From Thermaceae bacterium (lineage in GTDB: Bacteria > Deinococcota > Deinococci > Deinococcales > Marinithermaceae), in NCBI GenBank assembly GCA_015488545.1, contig WFNN01000114.1, forward strand, positions 1 through 43,194: a stretch of DNA of 43,194 nt. The letters run 5' to 3'. Under the pieces are notes generated by a model. The model had not been told where the DNA came from and did no database searches. It was given only the letters and a program-made list of their open reading frames with translations. The stretch's first letter is position 1. Every line of letters starts with the position of its first letter. Of this stretch, positions 1-8,528 are shown piece after piece. The position numbers and the translations under genes are program-made.

Positions 1-1023
1 GGGTCCCGGCGGCGGGGGCGTCGGTCCCGGCGCCGGGAAGCCGCCGCCCGGTGCGGCCGGCGGGGTGGGGCCGGGCGGCGCGGGTGCCGTAGGTGCGCCG
101 GAGACGAACTCCATGCGGCTGGATCCGGACGGGGTTTGGGCTTTCACGCTCCGCACCAGGCCGGTGGCCTTGTCCACCCGGAGCGTGACGCTCGCCGCCC
201 CGTACTGCATGGAGAGCACCGCTTCCTGCCCCAGGTCCTGGGCGTAGACGAGGGCAAATCCGACAGCTGGGATCTGCTGGATCGCTTGGCCGGGTCGGGC
301 CCGTTGGAGGAGGGCGGGGTTCACGTAATGGGGTCCCTCGATCGGCGAGCCGGCGGCGAACCCAAAGGGAGTTTCCATGTTGCCGGTGAGGGCGCTTTTG
401 GTAAAGACCTGATAGACGACGACGTTGCCGTCGGTGGTGGTCGGCTGGTAGCGGGTATCGCCCTGCATTGCCCCCATGGGGCCCCGCATCGAAAACCGGT
501 AGCGGGCCTCCCTTTGGGCGACGGGCGGCAGGCTGAGCGCGGGCAGGCTGACCTGGGCTTGGCCCTTATAGGTTACCCGCATCGTCATGGTCTGGCCGCC
601 CATCTGAAGCTGGGTGGTGCTGTCCGTCACCAGGCCGGTATTGGGGTCAAAGGTCATCCGCACCTCGGCTCCTTGTTGCGAGGTGATCAGGGTGTTCCCC
701 TGGATCCGGGCGCCGGGCACCTGGCCGGCTTGGATCGCTTGGCGCTGGGCCGGGCTTACGAAGAAGGAGGAACCCATCGGACCTACTGAGAGCATCGTGG
801 TGACCAGCCCCGGCGGGTTTTGGGTCAGGGTGATCATCTTCACCGCCGCCCATTGCTGGCCCACCGCTTCAACCAGGTAAGCTATAGTGCCGCGCTGGTG
901 CTGACCCATGGCCTCGGTTTCGCTCTCGTAGATCAGCACGAGGCCGGGCCGGAGCCAGTTGGGCAGCGCAGCCTGGGCCATGGCTAGGCCCAATCCGAAA
1001 AGGACGGCGAGCCAACGTTTCAT
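1..1023 (-). CDS. Secreted protein of unknown function (3'-truncated by window edge), Pro-rich C-terminal part
   Basis: Minus-strand frame open from ATG at 1023 to position 1; begins MKRWLAVLFGLGLAMAQAALPNWLRPG (signal peptide), preceded by GGAGGTGG; C-terminal part ...APTAPAPPGPTPPAAPGGGFPAPGPTPPPPG. Absent from the ORF track because it has no stop in the window. Confidence 0.75.
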   Translation of the reverse strand, partial: MKRWLAVLFGLGLAMAQAALPNWLRPGLVLIYESETEAMGQHQRGTIAYLVEAVGQQWAAVKMITLTQNPPGLVTTMLSVGPMGSSFFVSPAQRQAIQAGQVPGARIQGNTLITSQQGAEVRMTFDPNTGLVTDSTTQLQMGGQTMTMRVTYKGQAQVSLPALSLPPVAQREARYRFSMRGPMGAMQGDTRYQPTTTDGNVVVYQVFTKSALTGNMETPFGFAAGSPIEGPHYVNPALLQRARPGQAIQQIPAVGFALVYAQDLGQEAVLSMQYGAASVTLRVDKATGLVRSVKAQTPSGSSRMEFVSGAPTAPAPPGPTPPAAPGGGFPAPGPTPPPPGP

Positions 1024-1062
1024 CGTCCACCTCCTTCGCCTTCGAAGCTAGGAGGCGGTCCC

Positions 1063-3735
1063 TTAACGCGGGCTTAAAAACTCCTCGAGCGGGGGCGGGG
1101 GCGCTTCCACCGCCGCCCGGTAGGCGCGGGCGAAGCGGCGGTAGGCCGCGAGGAGGGCCGCGCTTTGCCCGCGCACGTGCAGGGTCTCGGCGTAAAGCGC
1201 GAAGACCTCGGGGTCGGCGGGGTCGAGGGCGAAGAGGGCGGCGAGGAGGTCGCGCCGGTCCTCGAGGGGCCTCCGCTGGGCCTCGGCCAGCCCCTTGTTC
1301 AGGAGCGCGGCGCGGACCTCGTGGACCCGCCGGTCGAGGACGGGGTTGTCCACGCCGGGGAAGGCCGGCTCCCGGAAGAGGGCGAGCGCCCGGGAGAGAT
1401 CGCCCTCGGTGAGCGCCCGGGTGAGGTCGGCCCAGTCGCTCTCGACCCTTTTCAGCCCGCCCTCGGTCAAGTAGGTGGGCACCCCCCAGGGCTCCAGGGC
1501 CTTCCTCAGGTGGTTAAGCTGGACGTAGAGGTTGTTCCGGGCCCGCTCGGGGTCGGCTTCGGGCCAGATCGCCTCGATCAGGGCGTCGCGGTCGAGGCCG
1601 AGAAGCAAGAGGGCGAAGATCTCCCGGAGCCGCCGGGAGAGGCTGACCGGGCCGAGCGGCCCCACCACCTCGAAGGCCCCGAGCACCCGGACCTTTAGCG
1701 GGGGGATCTCAGAGTGGCGGAGCCGCACCGCCTCGGTCCAGCCGGAAGCGAGGACTTCCCTGAGGGGGTAGGGCTGAGCCCACCGGGGCCGGTCGCGGGG
1801 GAGCGCCCTTAAGGGGGTAAAGGCGGGTAGCACACGCTCGCCGGCGTTGGTGAGCCGGACGAGAGCCTCGAGGAAGGCGGGGTCGCCGGTGATCCGGTAG
1901 CCGGCGGCGGCACGGTGCATCGCTTCCTCGCGCGTTTTCGCTTCGGGAAGCCGGCTGGGGTCCTTGAATAGCCGGGCGGCGGCGAGGGCGGTGAAGAAGC
2001 CCCGCCGTTCGGGGAGCTGGCGTTGGGCCCTTTCGATCTCGCCCCGATCGATGAAGAGGGCAAGCGCGTAGCCGCGCACGCGGTCAGCGGCCTCGGGTTT
2101 TTCGAGGAGCTCGAACTCGGCGAGGGTGCGGAGGAGGCCCTCGATGTCACCCTCCAGCCGGGCGGCCTCGGCCTTGCCAAGGAGGGCCTCGACCCGGTTC
2201 AAACCGCGGAGGTCGGCGGCTTTTCGGTAGGCCTTGAGAGCCCCCTTGCGGTCCCCTGTCCACTCCCGTACCCGGCCGAGCCAGACCCAGGTGATCACGT
2301 CCACAAAGTGGGTCGGCACCTCGCTCGCTCGAACGGCGCGGGCGAGCGCCTCCAGGGCCTCTCGGTAGGCGAGGAGTTCGCCTTTCTGCTCGAAGAAAAG
2401 GGCTGCGCGGTTGACGGCCAAGACGGGGGCGAAGGGGCTCGACGCCGGCATCAGCCGGTCGGCGCGCTCGAGGGTCTTTAGCGCCGCCTCGGGGTCGCCG
2501 GCCTTCTCCTCGATCGCGGCCCGGTTGCTCAGGTAGCGGGCGAGGAGCTCGGCGTCCTTGACCTCGGCTTCTAGCGGCTCGGCCTCCTTTACTAACCTCA
2601 AGGCTCCCTCCACCCGGCCGCTCTCGGCGAGGGCGAAGGCGGCGAGGCCGTAGGCCTCGAGGCGAAAGGCGGGCGGTCCCTCCTCGTGGGCAAGCGTTTC
2701 GAACACCCGGATCGCCTCCTCGGTCCGGCCGGTGTTCCAAAGGGCGATGGCCAGCCGCATGCGGCGGTGACGCCCGGCCGGGCCGGGGGCGCGTTGGTGC
2801 CAGCGGACCACGGCCTCGGGGACGACCGCGGCCAGGGCCGGGCCGGAGGGGGCCTCGAGCAGGGCGGCGAGCTCCTCGAAAAGCCCGAGCCGCTCCAGCG
2901 CGAGGCCATAGAGCTCGGGCGGCAGACGGCCGCGGTTTTTGAGCACCGCGGCCCGAACCTCGCGGCGGGGGAGGGCCTCGGCCAGGGCGGCGTGGAGCCG
3001 AAAGCCCCCCTCGGCGGGCTGCAGGAGGCCGGCTTCGGCGAGCCGCTCGGTGGCCGGAGTTGCGGCCTCCCGGGGGAGCTCGCGAACCCCGGCGAGGAGG
3101 AGGAGCTCGGAGAAGAGCTCAGGCCCCAGGCTCGCCCTTAAGCCCTCGGCCAGCGAGGGCCAGTCGGGCTCGTCGCCGCTTACTGCGGCCAGGTGGAGGG
3201 CGATCGGCCAGCCCCCGGTCTTTTCCCAAAGCGCCCGAGCCCGCGCCTCGTCCCCGATTAGCCGGCTCGCCTCCTCCAGGGTGAAGGCGAGCTCCCCGGC
3301 GGAAAGCCGCACCAGCCGCCCCCGCGCGGCGAGGGCGGCGATCTCGGGGGAGGTCAGCCTCCGCCGGCTGGCGATGCCCACCAGGGCCGGGGGATCGCGG
3401 AGAAGGGGGGCCACGGCGGCAGGGTCTTGAAGGTCGTCGAGAACGAGGGCGGTGGGAGGATCGGCTATGTCGGCGAGGATCGCTCGCCAGGGGCTTCCCT
3501 TGGGGAGGCCGAGGGCTTCCTCGAGAACCCGCTTGGGGTCGTCGTCGGGGAGGAGGGTGATCCAGATGGCCCTGAGCTCGGGGATTGCCTGGATCCACTG
3601 GGAGAGGAGCACGGTCTTGCCGTAGCCGAAGGGGGCTTCGAGGACAAGGGCGTACCCGGGTGTTCGCGGCAGGCGCTCGAGCAGGCGCGGGCGCTTGAGG
3701 TAAAGGGGTACGGGGAGCGGGCGTCCAACGGCCAT
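1063..3735 (-). CDS. MalT/SARP-like transcriptional regulator: N-terminal STAND-type ATPase, TPR-like middle, C-terminal winged-helix plus BTAD domain
   Basis: ORF 1063..3774; likely start at the internal ATG (MAVGRPLPVPLYLKRP). P-loop-like EAPFGYGKTVLLSQW, LVLDDLQ Walker B; C-terminus VRVLGAFEVVGPLGPVSLSRRLREIFALLLL...EAIWPEADPERARNNLYVQLNHLRKAL. Confidence 0.8.
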   Translation of the reverse strand: MAVGRPLPVPLYLKRPRLLERLPRTPGYALVLEAPFGYGKTVLLSQWIQAIPELRAIWITLLPDDDPKRVLEEALGLPKGSPWRAILADIADPPTALVLDDLQDPAAVAPLLRDPPALVGIASRRRLTSPEIAALAARGRLVRLSAGELAFTLEEASRLIGDEARARALWEKTGGWPIALHLAAVSGDEPDWPSLAEGLRASLGPELFSELLLLAGVRELPREAATPATERLAEAGLLQPAEGGFRLHAALAEALPRREVRAAVLKNRGRLPPELYGLALERLGLFEELAALLEAPSGPALAAVVPEAVVRWHQRAPGPAGRHRRMRLAIALWNTGRTEEAIRVFETLAHEEGPPAFRLEAYGLAAFALAESGRVEGALRLVKEAEPLEAEVKDAELLARYLSNRAAIEEKAGDPEAALKTLERADRLMPASSPFAPVLAVNRAALFFEQKGELLAYREALEALARAVRASEVPTHFVDVITWVWLGRVREWTGDRKGALKAYRKAADLRGLNRVEALLGKAEAARLEGDIEGLLRTLAEFELLEKPEAADRVRGYALALFIDRGEIERAQRQLPERRGFFTALAAARLFKDPSRLPEAKTREEAMHRAAAGYRITGDPAFLEALVRLTNAGERVLPAFTPLRALPRDRPRWAQPYPLREVLASGWTEAVRLRHSEIPPLKVRVLGAFEVVGPLGPVSLSRRLREIFALLLLGLDRDALIEAIWPEADPERARNNLYVQLNHLRKALEPWGVPTYLTEGGLKRVESDWADLTRALTEGDLSRALALFREPAFPGVDNPVLDRRVHEVRAALLNKGLAEAQRRPLEDRRDLLAALFALDPADPEVFALYAETLHVRGQSAALLAAYRRFARAYRAAVEAPPPPLEEFLSPR

Positions 3736-3810
3736 GGCCGGCTTCCCGGTCCATTTTATGAGAACCCCGACCACGACCCGTACCCTGGCACACGCGGACT
3801 TAACCGGGCC

Positions 3811-4554
3811 TTAATCGCCGGAGACTTCGCCAGCTACGGCCTCGATGACCCAGATCGCCCCGTCCTCGAGATCGTATTGGACCCTTTTCCCGGCGATCCG
3901 CTCGCCCTTGGCCTTGCTCTGAACCGGGTTGCCGAAAAGCCAGGCGACCCGGTTTTGCTCGTCAACTAGCGCCCGCTCAGCCCGGGTGGTGCGCTCGCCC
4001 TGGACCAGGGTCACGCCGCCGGTGAGCCAGACCTGATCCTCGTCGAACATGTAAAGGAGCGTTCCAGCTTCCCCCTTGAGCGCTTTCCTTCCGCTTCGTT
4101 CGAAACGGGTCGGGCCTTTGAGGCGGGCGACTCCTTCCTCGTTTCGGTAGTCGAGGCGCGCGCCAAATGCGCGGAACTTTCCCTTCACGATCTCTACCGC
4201 GTCCGGTTTCTCCTCGAGGCGGTAGTCGGCGCGGTCGGCCTTTTCGTTAAATCGGGCCTGCCCCGCCGCCAGAGTAATCGTACCCCGGCCGGCGTCCGGC
4301 TGGTCGACCAGGGCCAAGGGGGCAAAGGCGCGGGCGTTCTTGCCAAAGCGGATCACGACGTGGTACGGCGGGGGGTCGTAGAAGATGAATAGCACGCCCT
4401 TTTCCCGCTCCTCGATCCAGGCGAGGCCTTCCTCATCGGGGCTGGTCTTTTCCACCACCACCTTCTTCCCCTTCCGGACCAGGCTGGCGGTCGGGTGGTA
4501 GACCCCCTGGGCCAGGACCCCGGCGAGGAGCAGAAGGAGCGGGAGGGCACGCAT
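3811..4554 (-). CDS. LptA/OstA-like domain protein, exported
   Basis: 247 aa with signal peptide (MRALPLLLLLAGVLAQG); beta-jellyroll-like KVVVEKTSPDEEG...ALVDEQNRVAWLFGNPV pattern; adjacent to a second OstA-like gene. Confidence 0.6.
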   Translation of the reverse strand: MRALPLLLLLAGVLAQGVYHPTASLVRKGKKVVVEKTSPDEEGLAWIEEREKGVLFIFYDPPPYHVVIRFGKNARAFAPLALVDQPDAGRGTITLAAGQARFNEKADRADYRLEEKPDAVEIVKGKFRAFGARLDYRNEEGVARLKGPTRFERSGRKALKGEAGTLLYMFDEDQVWLTGGVTLVQGERTTRAERALVDEQNRVAWLFGNPVQSKAKGERIAGKRVQYDLEDGAIWVIEAVAGEVSGD

Positions 4555-5459
4555 CAGCGGGTTTCGCGCTTGGTGCGGAAAGCGCTAGTGGGGAGCTCGA
4601 ACGGTTTTCCATAAAGGCGGACCCGGTGTTTTTTGACGTCGTGGAGAAGGGTTCCCGCTGAGAGCCTCCGGCCTTTCTTGGGGTTTTCGCTGACCGCGGG
4701 CCGCCCTACCACGATGGCCTCCCCGGTGGTGTCGTCGTAGTAAAGCCCGTCCCCGCGGGTGACCAGGTCGCCGTCGGTTAGGGTCACCCCTCCGGTGGCC
4801 AGGAGCTTCTTCTGGTGGGCGAGCAATCGGGCCTCGCGGGCTTCGATGACCAGGTCGCCGCCCTCCTTGCGGTGGCGGACCAGCTTTACCCGCCCCCCGG
4901 GGGTGGTGAAGACCGCCAGCGCCCGGCCCTCTTCGTAGTAGACCCTTTCGGCGGTGCCTTCCTGGCGCCCGCTCACCAATCGCACCGCTCCTTCGCTTTC
5001 GGAGGTGTCGTCGTCGACGTCGAAGGCCATCACCTTCTGGGCCTCGACCCGGACCTCGTCCTGCCCCTTTCGCTCCGGGAGTTGGACCATGGTGGCCGGG
5101 CCGTAAAGCCGCCCGACCCCGGTGGCCTCACGGTAGACGAGTTTGGGGCCCCGGGCGGTGAGGCGGCCTCGGCGGACCACCACGTCGCCTTCGAAGGTGG
5201 CCACCCGTTCGCCCTCCGCGGCCTGCATGCTTTTCCCGGCGGGGGCCTCGAGGACCGCCTTGGTGGCGCGGATCTCCAGGTTGCCCACCCTGCCGCGGAT
5301 GCCCCCGGGCTGGTTGGCGGTGTACACCCAGGGCCCGTAGCGGAGGTTGCCGCTGCGGGTGCCGTTCGGGTACTCGATCACGATGATTCGGCCGGCGGCC
5401 AGCACCAAGGGAAGCAAGAGGCCAAGAAGGACCAGGATTCGTTTAGGATTTGCAATCAT
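4554..5459 (-). CDS. LptA/OstA-like domain protein, exported
   Basis: 301 aa; signal peptide; repeated OstA-like segments (AEGERVATFEGDVVVRRGRLTARGPKLVYREATGVGRLYGPATM; LLATGGVTLTDGDLVTRGDGLYYDDTTGEAIVVGRP). Confidence 0.7.
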   Translation of the reverse strand: MIANPKRILVLLGLLLPLVLAAGRIIVIEYPNGTRSGNLRYGPWVYTANQPGGIRGRVGNLEIRATKAVLEAPAGKSMQAAEGERVATFEGDVVVRRGRLTARGPKLVYREATGVGRLYGPATMVQLPERKGQDEVRVEAQKVMAFDVDDDTSESEGAVRLVSGRQEGTAERVYYEEGRALAVFTTPGGRVKLVRHRKEGGDLVIEAREARLLAHQKKLLATGGVTLTDGDLVTRGDGLYYDDTTGEAIVVGRPAVSENPKKGRRLSAGTLLHDVKKHRVRLYGKPFELPTSAFRTKRETR

Positions 5460-5994
5460 TTTTCTCCCCCGTGCGCCATTCCTCGCGACCGCTGTGCCAG
5501 CTGGCGTTTTCCAACCCGAAGTCCGACCGGAACCCCTCCCCTTCCACCCGGACCCCCGGGCCCTCCAGGCGGAAGCGGGGGGCGAAGAAACCTCGACGCT
5601 GGTCGATTCGAACCGGTTGGGACGGGCGGCCGGTGAGTTCGATCCGCCAGCACTCCTTGGGGATTTCCACCTCGGCCTCGGGCATGGTGAGGTTGTCGTA
5701 GCGGTCGATACGCACCTCCCGGGCGGTGAGCTTTAGATCGAGTTTGCCGTCCACCCAGCGCTCCCCCTGCGAAAGCCCGATCGCCCGCGATTCCCGGCGG
5801 GCGGGGTCGTAATCGATCTGGGACGCTCGAAAGACCCATTCCGCTCGGGGATCGGCCTCGGGGTAGAGCCGGAACTGCACCCCGAAGAGCTCGGCCTCCC
5901 CGATGGCCCGATGTGGCACCGGCGCGGGTTCCCGCCCCAGCCAGTAGGCGGCGAGGAGGAGGAGAGCCAGGAGGAGCACCGCGTAGCGGACCAC
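5443..5994 (-). CDS. LptC-like membrane-anchored protein
   Basis: 183 aa; single N-terminal TM (YAVLLLALLLLAAYWLG), LptC-like FRLYPEADPRAEWVFRASQIDYDP; overlaps the downstream OstA-like gene by 17 bp. Confidence 0.6.
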   Translation of the reverse strand: MVRYAVLLLALLLLAAYWLGREPAPVPHRAIGEAELFGVQFRLYPEADPRAEWVFRASQIDYDPARRESRAIGLSQGERWVDGKLDLKLTAREVRIDRYDNLTMPEAEVEIPKECWRIELTGRPSQPVRIDQRRGFFAPRFRLEGPGVRVEGEGFRSDFGLENASWHSGREEWRTGEKNDCKS

Positions 5995-6038
5995 GCCCCA
6001 AGGTTAGGACGGCAGGGTGAAAGCGGGATAAGCGGGGG

Positions 6039-7070
6039 TTAGAGCACGTCCCTCGAGGTCCCCCGGGTGCGCCAGTTGATGAGGTTTTTCCGAAGCCTCA
6101 AGGCCCGCCGCAGGGGGCGGTACAGCAGGGAGCGGGGCAGGTCGAAGGCGGGGAACCGCACCCGCCGCCCGCCGAACCCCTCCTTGAAACGGTAGATGCC
6201 GTAGGCATGGCTTTCGGGGGTGAGGACCCGAGGCACGCCCCAGAGGTCATAGTAGCGGCGGCCGGTGGCCAGCCCGTGCTGGATGGCGGTCCAGTGCATC
6301 CGGTAGGGGGCCATGACCTCGCGCCGGGATCGAGTCGAGCCCCCGTAGAGGTAGTCGACGCGGTCCTTGAAGGCCACGAAGAGCCCGGCCGCGAGCGGTT
6401 CGCCCTCGAGCTCGGCCAGGCTCAGGAAGGCCTCGGCGCCGGCACCGTGCATCGCTTCGAAGACCCGCCGGTAGTAGTCCTCGGCGTGCTGGAGCAGCCG
6501 GGCGCGGCGGTTGGTTTCGGTGAAGAGGGCGTAGAACGCGTTGAAGGCGTCCTCGGCGTCGGGGTCGTCGGGGTGAACGATGCGCCCAACCACCCCTTTT
6601 CGCGCCGAGAGGCGGGTATTGTAGCGGGTTTTGGGCTTCATCCGCTGGAGCACCGCCTCCTCGCTGTCCAAAAGGATCTCCAGCGAGTACTCCGGCTGGA
6701 TGGTTTCCGCCGGCAGCGCCCGGGGAAGCCGGGGAAGCCGAGCCTCCGCCGCCAGGGCCATTGGCGGCTCGATTTTCAGGTGGCTACCGGGAACGGCCCG
6801 GAGGAGCGCCCTAAGCCCCCGGGCCAGGGCCTCGAGGTCGTCGAAGGCGGGCCCCCGCGGCGCGTAGCTGATCGCCAGCGGCCCCGTCCCCCGGCTTAGC
6901 ACCTGGGCGGCGAGCAGGGGTTTTCCCTCCTCCACCAAAAGACGCCGCACCCCCCAGCCGGAGAGCCGTTTCACCTCCCCCCATCCCCACGATTGCAGGC
7001 TGGAGGTGTAGCGAAACCCGGCTACCAACCGGTTCCAGGCTTCGGGGTCGTCGATCTCGTGAACCTTCAC
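6039..7070 (-). CDS. FemAB-family peptidoglycan bridge-forming aminoacyltransferase
   Basis: 343 aa; SLQSWGWGEVKRLSGW, RMKPKTRYNTRLSARKGV, YLYGGSTRSRREVMAPYRMHWTAIQHG..YYDLWG motifs typical of FemX/FemAB. Confidence 0.85.
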   Translation of the reverse strand: MKVHEIDDPEAWNRLVAGFRYTSSLQSWGWGEVKRLSGWGVRRLLVEEGKPLLAAQVLSRGTGPLAISYAPRGPAFDDLEALARGLRALLRAVPGSHLKIEPPMALAAEARLPRLPRALPAETIQPEYSLEILLDSEEAVLQRMKPKTRYNTRLSARKGVVGRIVHPDDPDAEDAFNAFYALFTETNRRARLLQHAEDYYRRVFEAMHGAGAEAFLSLAELEGEPLAAGLFVAFKDRVDYLYGGSTRSRREVMAPYRMHWTAIQHGLATGRRYYDLWGVPRVLTPESHAYGIYRFKEGFGGRRVRFPAFDLPRSLLYRPLRRALRLRKNLINWRTRGTSRDVL

Positions 7071-7639
7071 CGGAGCTCCTTCAGAGCCAGGCGGATAAGT
7101 TCTTCCGCGCTCGCCTCGGGGTGGGCGGCGGCTAACCGGTCCACGGTTTTGCGCACCGCCCCTTCGCGAAAGCCGAGGAGCAACAGGGCCTCGACCGCCT
7201 CCCCGGCGCTGGGGTTTCTGGTCGCCGGCGCGGCCGACGGCGCCGGGAGCCGGTTTTTGAGCTCGAGGACGATGCGCTCAGCGACCTTCTTGCCGACGCC
7301 CGGAGCGGCGGTAAGCGACCGGGTATCGCCCTCGTGGACCGCCCGGGCAATCCACTCTGGTCCCAGGGTGCCGAGCAGTGCCAGCGCGGCCTTGGGCCCG
7401 ACCCCACTCACCGCCAAGAGGGCCCGAAACGTGTCCCGTTCGGCCTCGGAAGCGAAGGCGAAAAGGAGGGGCCCATCCTCCCGCCACTGGAGATGCAGGA
7501 AAAGGGCGACTTCGTCCCCAGGCGTGAGGCTTGCCAGGGTCCTCTGAGGGGCGAAGAGCTCGAGCTCGAACCCACCCGTCCAGAGCCAGAGCCGGTCCTC
7601 GCCGACTCCGGAGACCTTTCCCCGCACCCGCCTCAGCAC
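7067..7639 (-). CDS. ruvA: Holliday junction branch migration protein RuvA
   Basis: 190 aa; MLRRVRGKVSGV, LLAVSGVGPKAALALLGTLG, APGVGKKVAERIVLELKNRL (HhH motifs). Start GTG at 7639. Confidence 0.93.
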   Translation of the reverse strand: MLRRVRGKVSGVGEDRLWLWTGGFELELFAPQRTLASLTPGDEVALFLHLQWREDGPLLFAFASEAERDTFRALLAVSGVGPKAALALLGTLGPEWIARAVHEGDTRSLTAAPGVGKKVAERIVLELKNRLPAPSAAPATRNPSAGEAVEALLLLGFREGAVRKTVDRLAAAHPEASAEELIRLALKELR

Positions 7640-7661
7640 GCGGCCCAGTATAGTGGAGCGG
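7640..7661. promoter_or_regulatory. Divergent promoter with overlapping -10 elements, ruvA/pheA
   Basis: GCGGCCCAGTATAGTGGAGCGG: TATAGT on + (7 nt to ATG 7662), TATACT on - (7 nt to GTG 7639). Confidence 0.65.
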
Positions 7662-8528
7662 ATGCGGATCGCGTACCAGGGTACCGAGGGTGCGTTTAGC
7701 GAGGAGGCCGCCCTTCGCTACCACCCGGGGGCCGAAACCCTGGGGTACCCCACCTTCCACCAGGTTTTCGAGGCGGTACGGGCAGGGCAGGCCGATCGGG
7801 GCATCGTTCCGGTCGAGAACGCGGTGGCGGGGAGCATCAACACCACCTACGACCTTCTTCTGACGAGCGACCTGCACGTTGTGGGGGAGGTGATCCTCCG
7901 GGTTCGGCACTGTTTGGTCGCTCCCCAAGGGACCGCCCTCGAGGACGTTCGCGAGGTGGTGAGCCACCCCCAGGCGCTGGCCCAGTGCGACGGTTTCCTG
8001 GCCAGGCACGGTATTGCGGCCCTGGTCGCCTCGGATACCGCCGGGGCCGCTCGGGCGCTGGCGGAAAACCCAGTTCCCGGCCGGGCAGCCATCGCCAGCG
8101 AGCGGGCGGCCCGCCGGTACGGCCTGGTGGTGTTGAAAAAGGGTATCGAGGATTTCGCCTTCAACTACACCCGCTTCTTTGTGCTCGCCCGCGAGGAAGT
8201 ACCCCGGGGCGAGGGGCCCTACAAAACCAGCGTGGTTTTTGCGGTTCGCCACCGACCCGGCGGCCTATACGACGCCATCGGCGCCTTTGCCGAGGCCGGG
8301 GTCAACCTCACCAAACTGGAGTCCCGTCCTCGGCGAGACCGCCCCTGGAGCTACGTTTTCTACCTGGACTTCGAAGGGCACGTGGAGGACCCGGCACCGG
8401 CGCGGGCCCTCCTTTCCCTCCTTCGGCGGGCTGCCTTCGTCAAGGTGCTGGGCTCCTACCCCGCGGCAGGGAACGGGGAGGAAAACGCGGCCGGCAGTGC
8501 CGGCCGCGGAGATGGCGGCGCCGGTTAA
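7662..8528 (+). CDS. pheA: Prephenate dehydratase
   Basis: MRIAYQGTEGAFSEEAALRYHP...GIVPVENAVAGSINTTYDLL..., ACT domain KTSVVFAVRHRPGGLYDAIGAFAEAGVNLTKLESRP. Start placed at 7662 rather than 7653. Confidence 0.93.
   Translation: MRIAYQGTEGAFSEEAALRYHPGAETLGYPTFHQVFEAVRAGQADRGIVPVENAVAGSINTTYDLLLTSDLHVVGEVILRVRHCLVAPQGTALEDVREVVSHPQALAQCDGFLARHGIAALVASDTAGAARALAENPVPGRAAIASERAARRYGLVVLKKGIEDFAFNYTRFFVLAREEVPRGEGPYKTSVVFAVRHRPGGLYDAIGAFAEAGVNLTKLESRPRRDRPWSYVFYLDFEGHVEDPAPARALLSLLRRAAFVKVLGSYPAAGNGEENAAGSAGRGDGGAG
8482..8508 (-). terminator. Putative mdh terminator embedded in the 3' end of pheA
   Basis: Minus strand CGCGGCCGGC-ACT-GCCGGCCGCG-TTTTCC; 10-bp perfect stem 17 nt past the mdh stop codon. 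Confidence 0.75.

Noticed and set aside
136-789. 217-aa plus-strand ORF in the first kb
   Set aside because: Antisense to the edge-truncated secreted protein (1..1023 minus), which has a signal peptide and SD.
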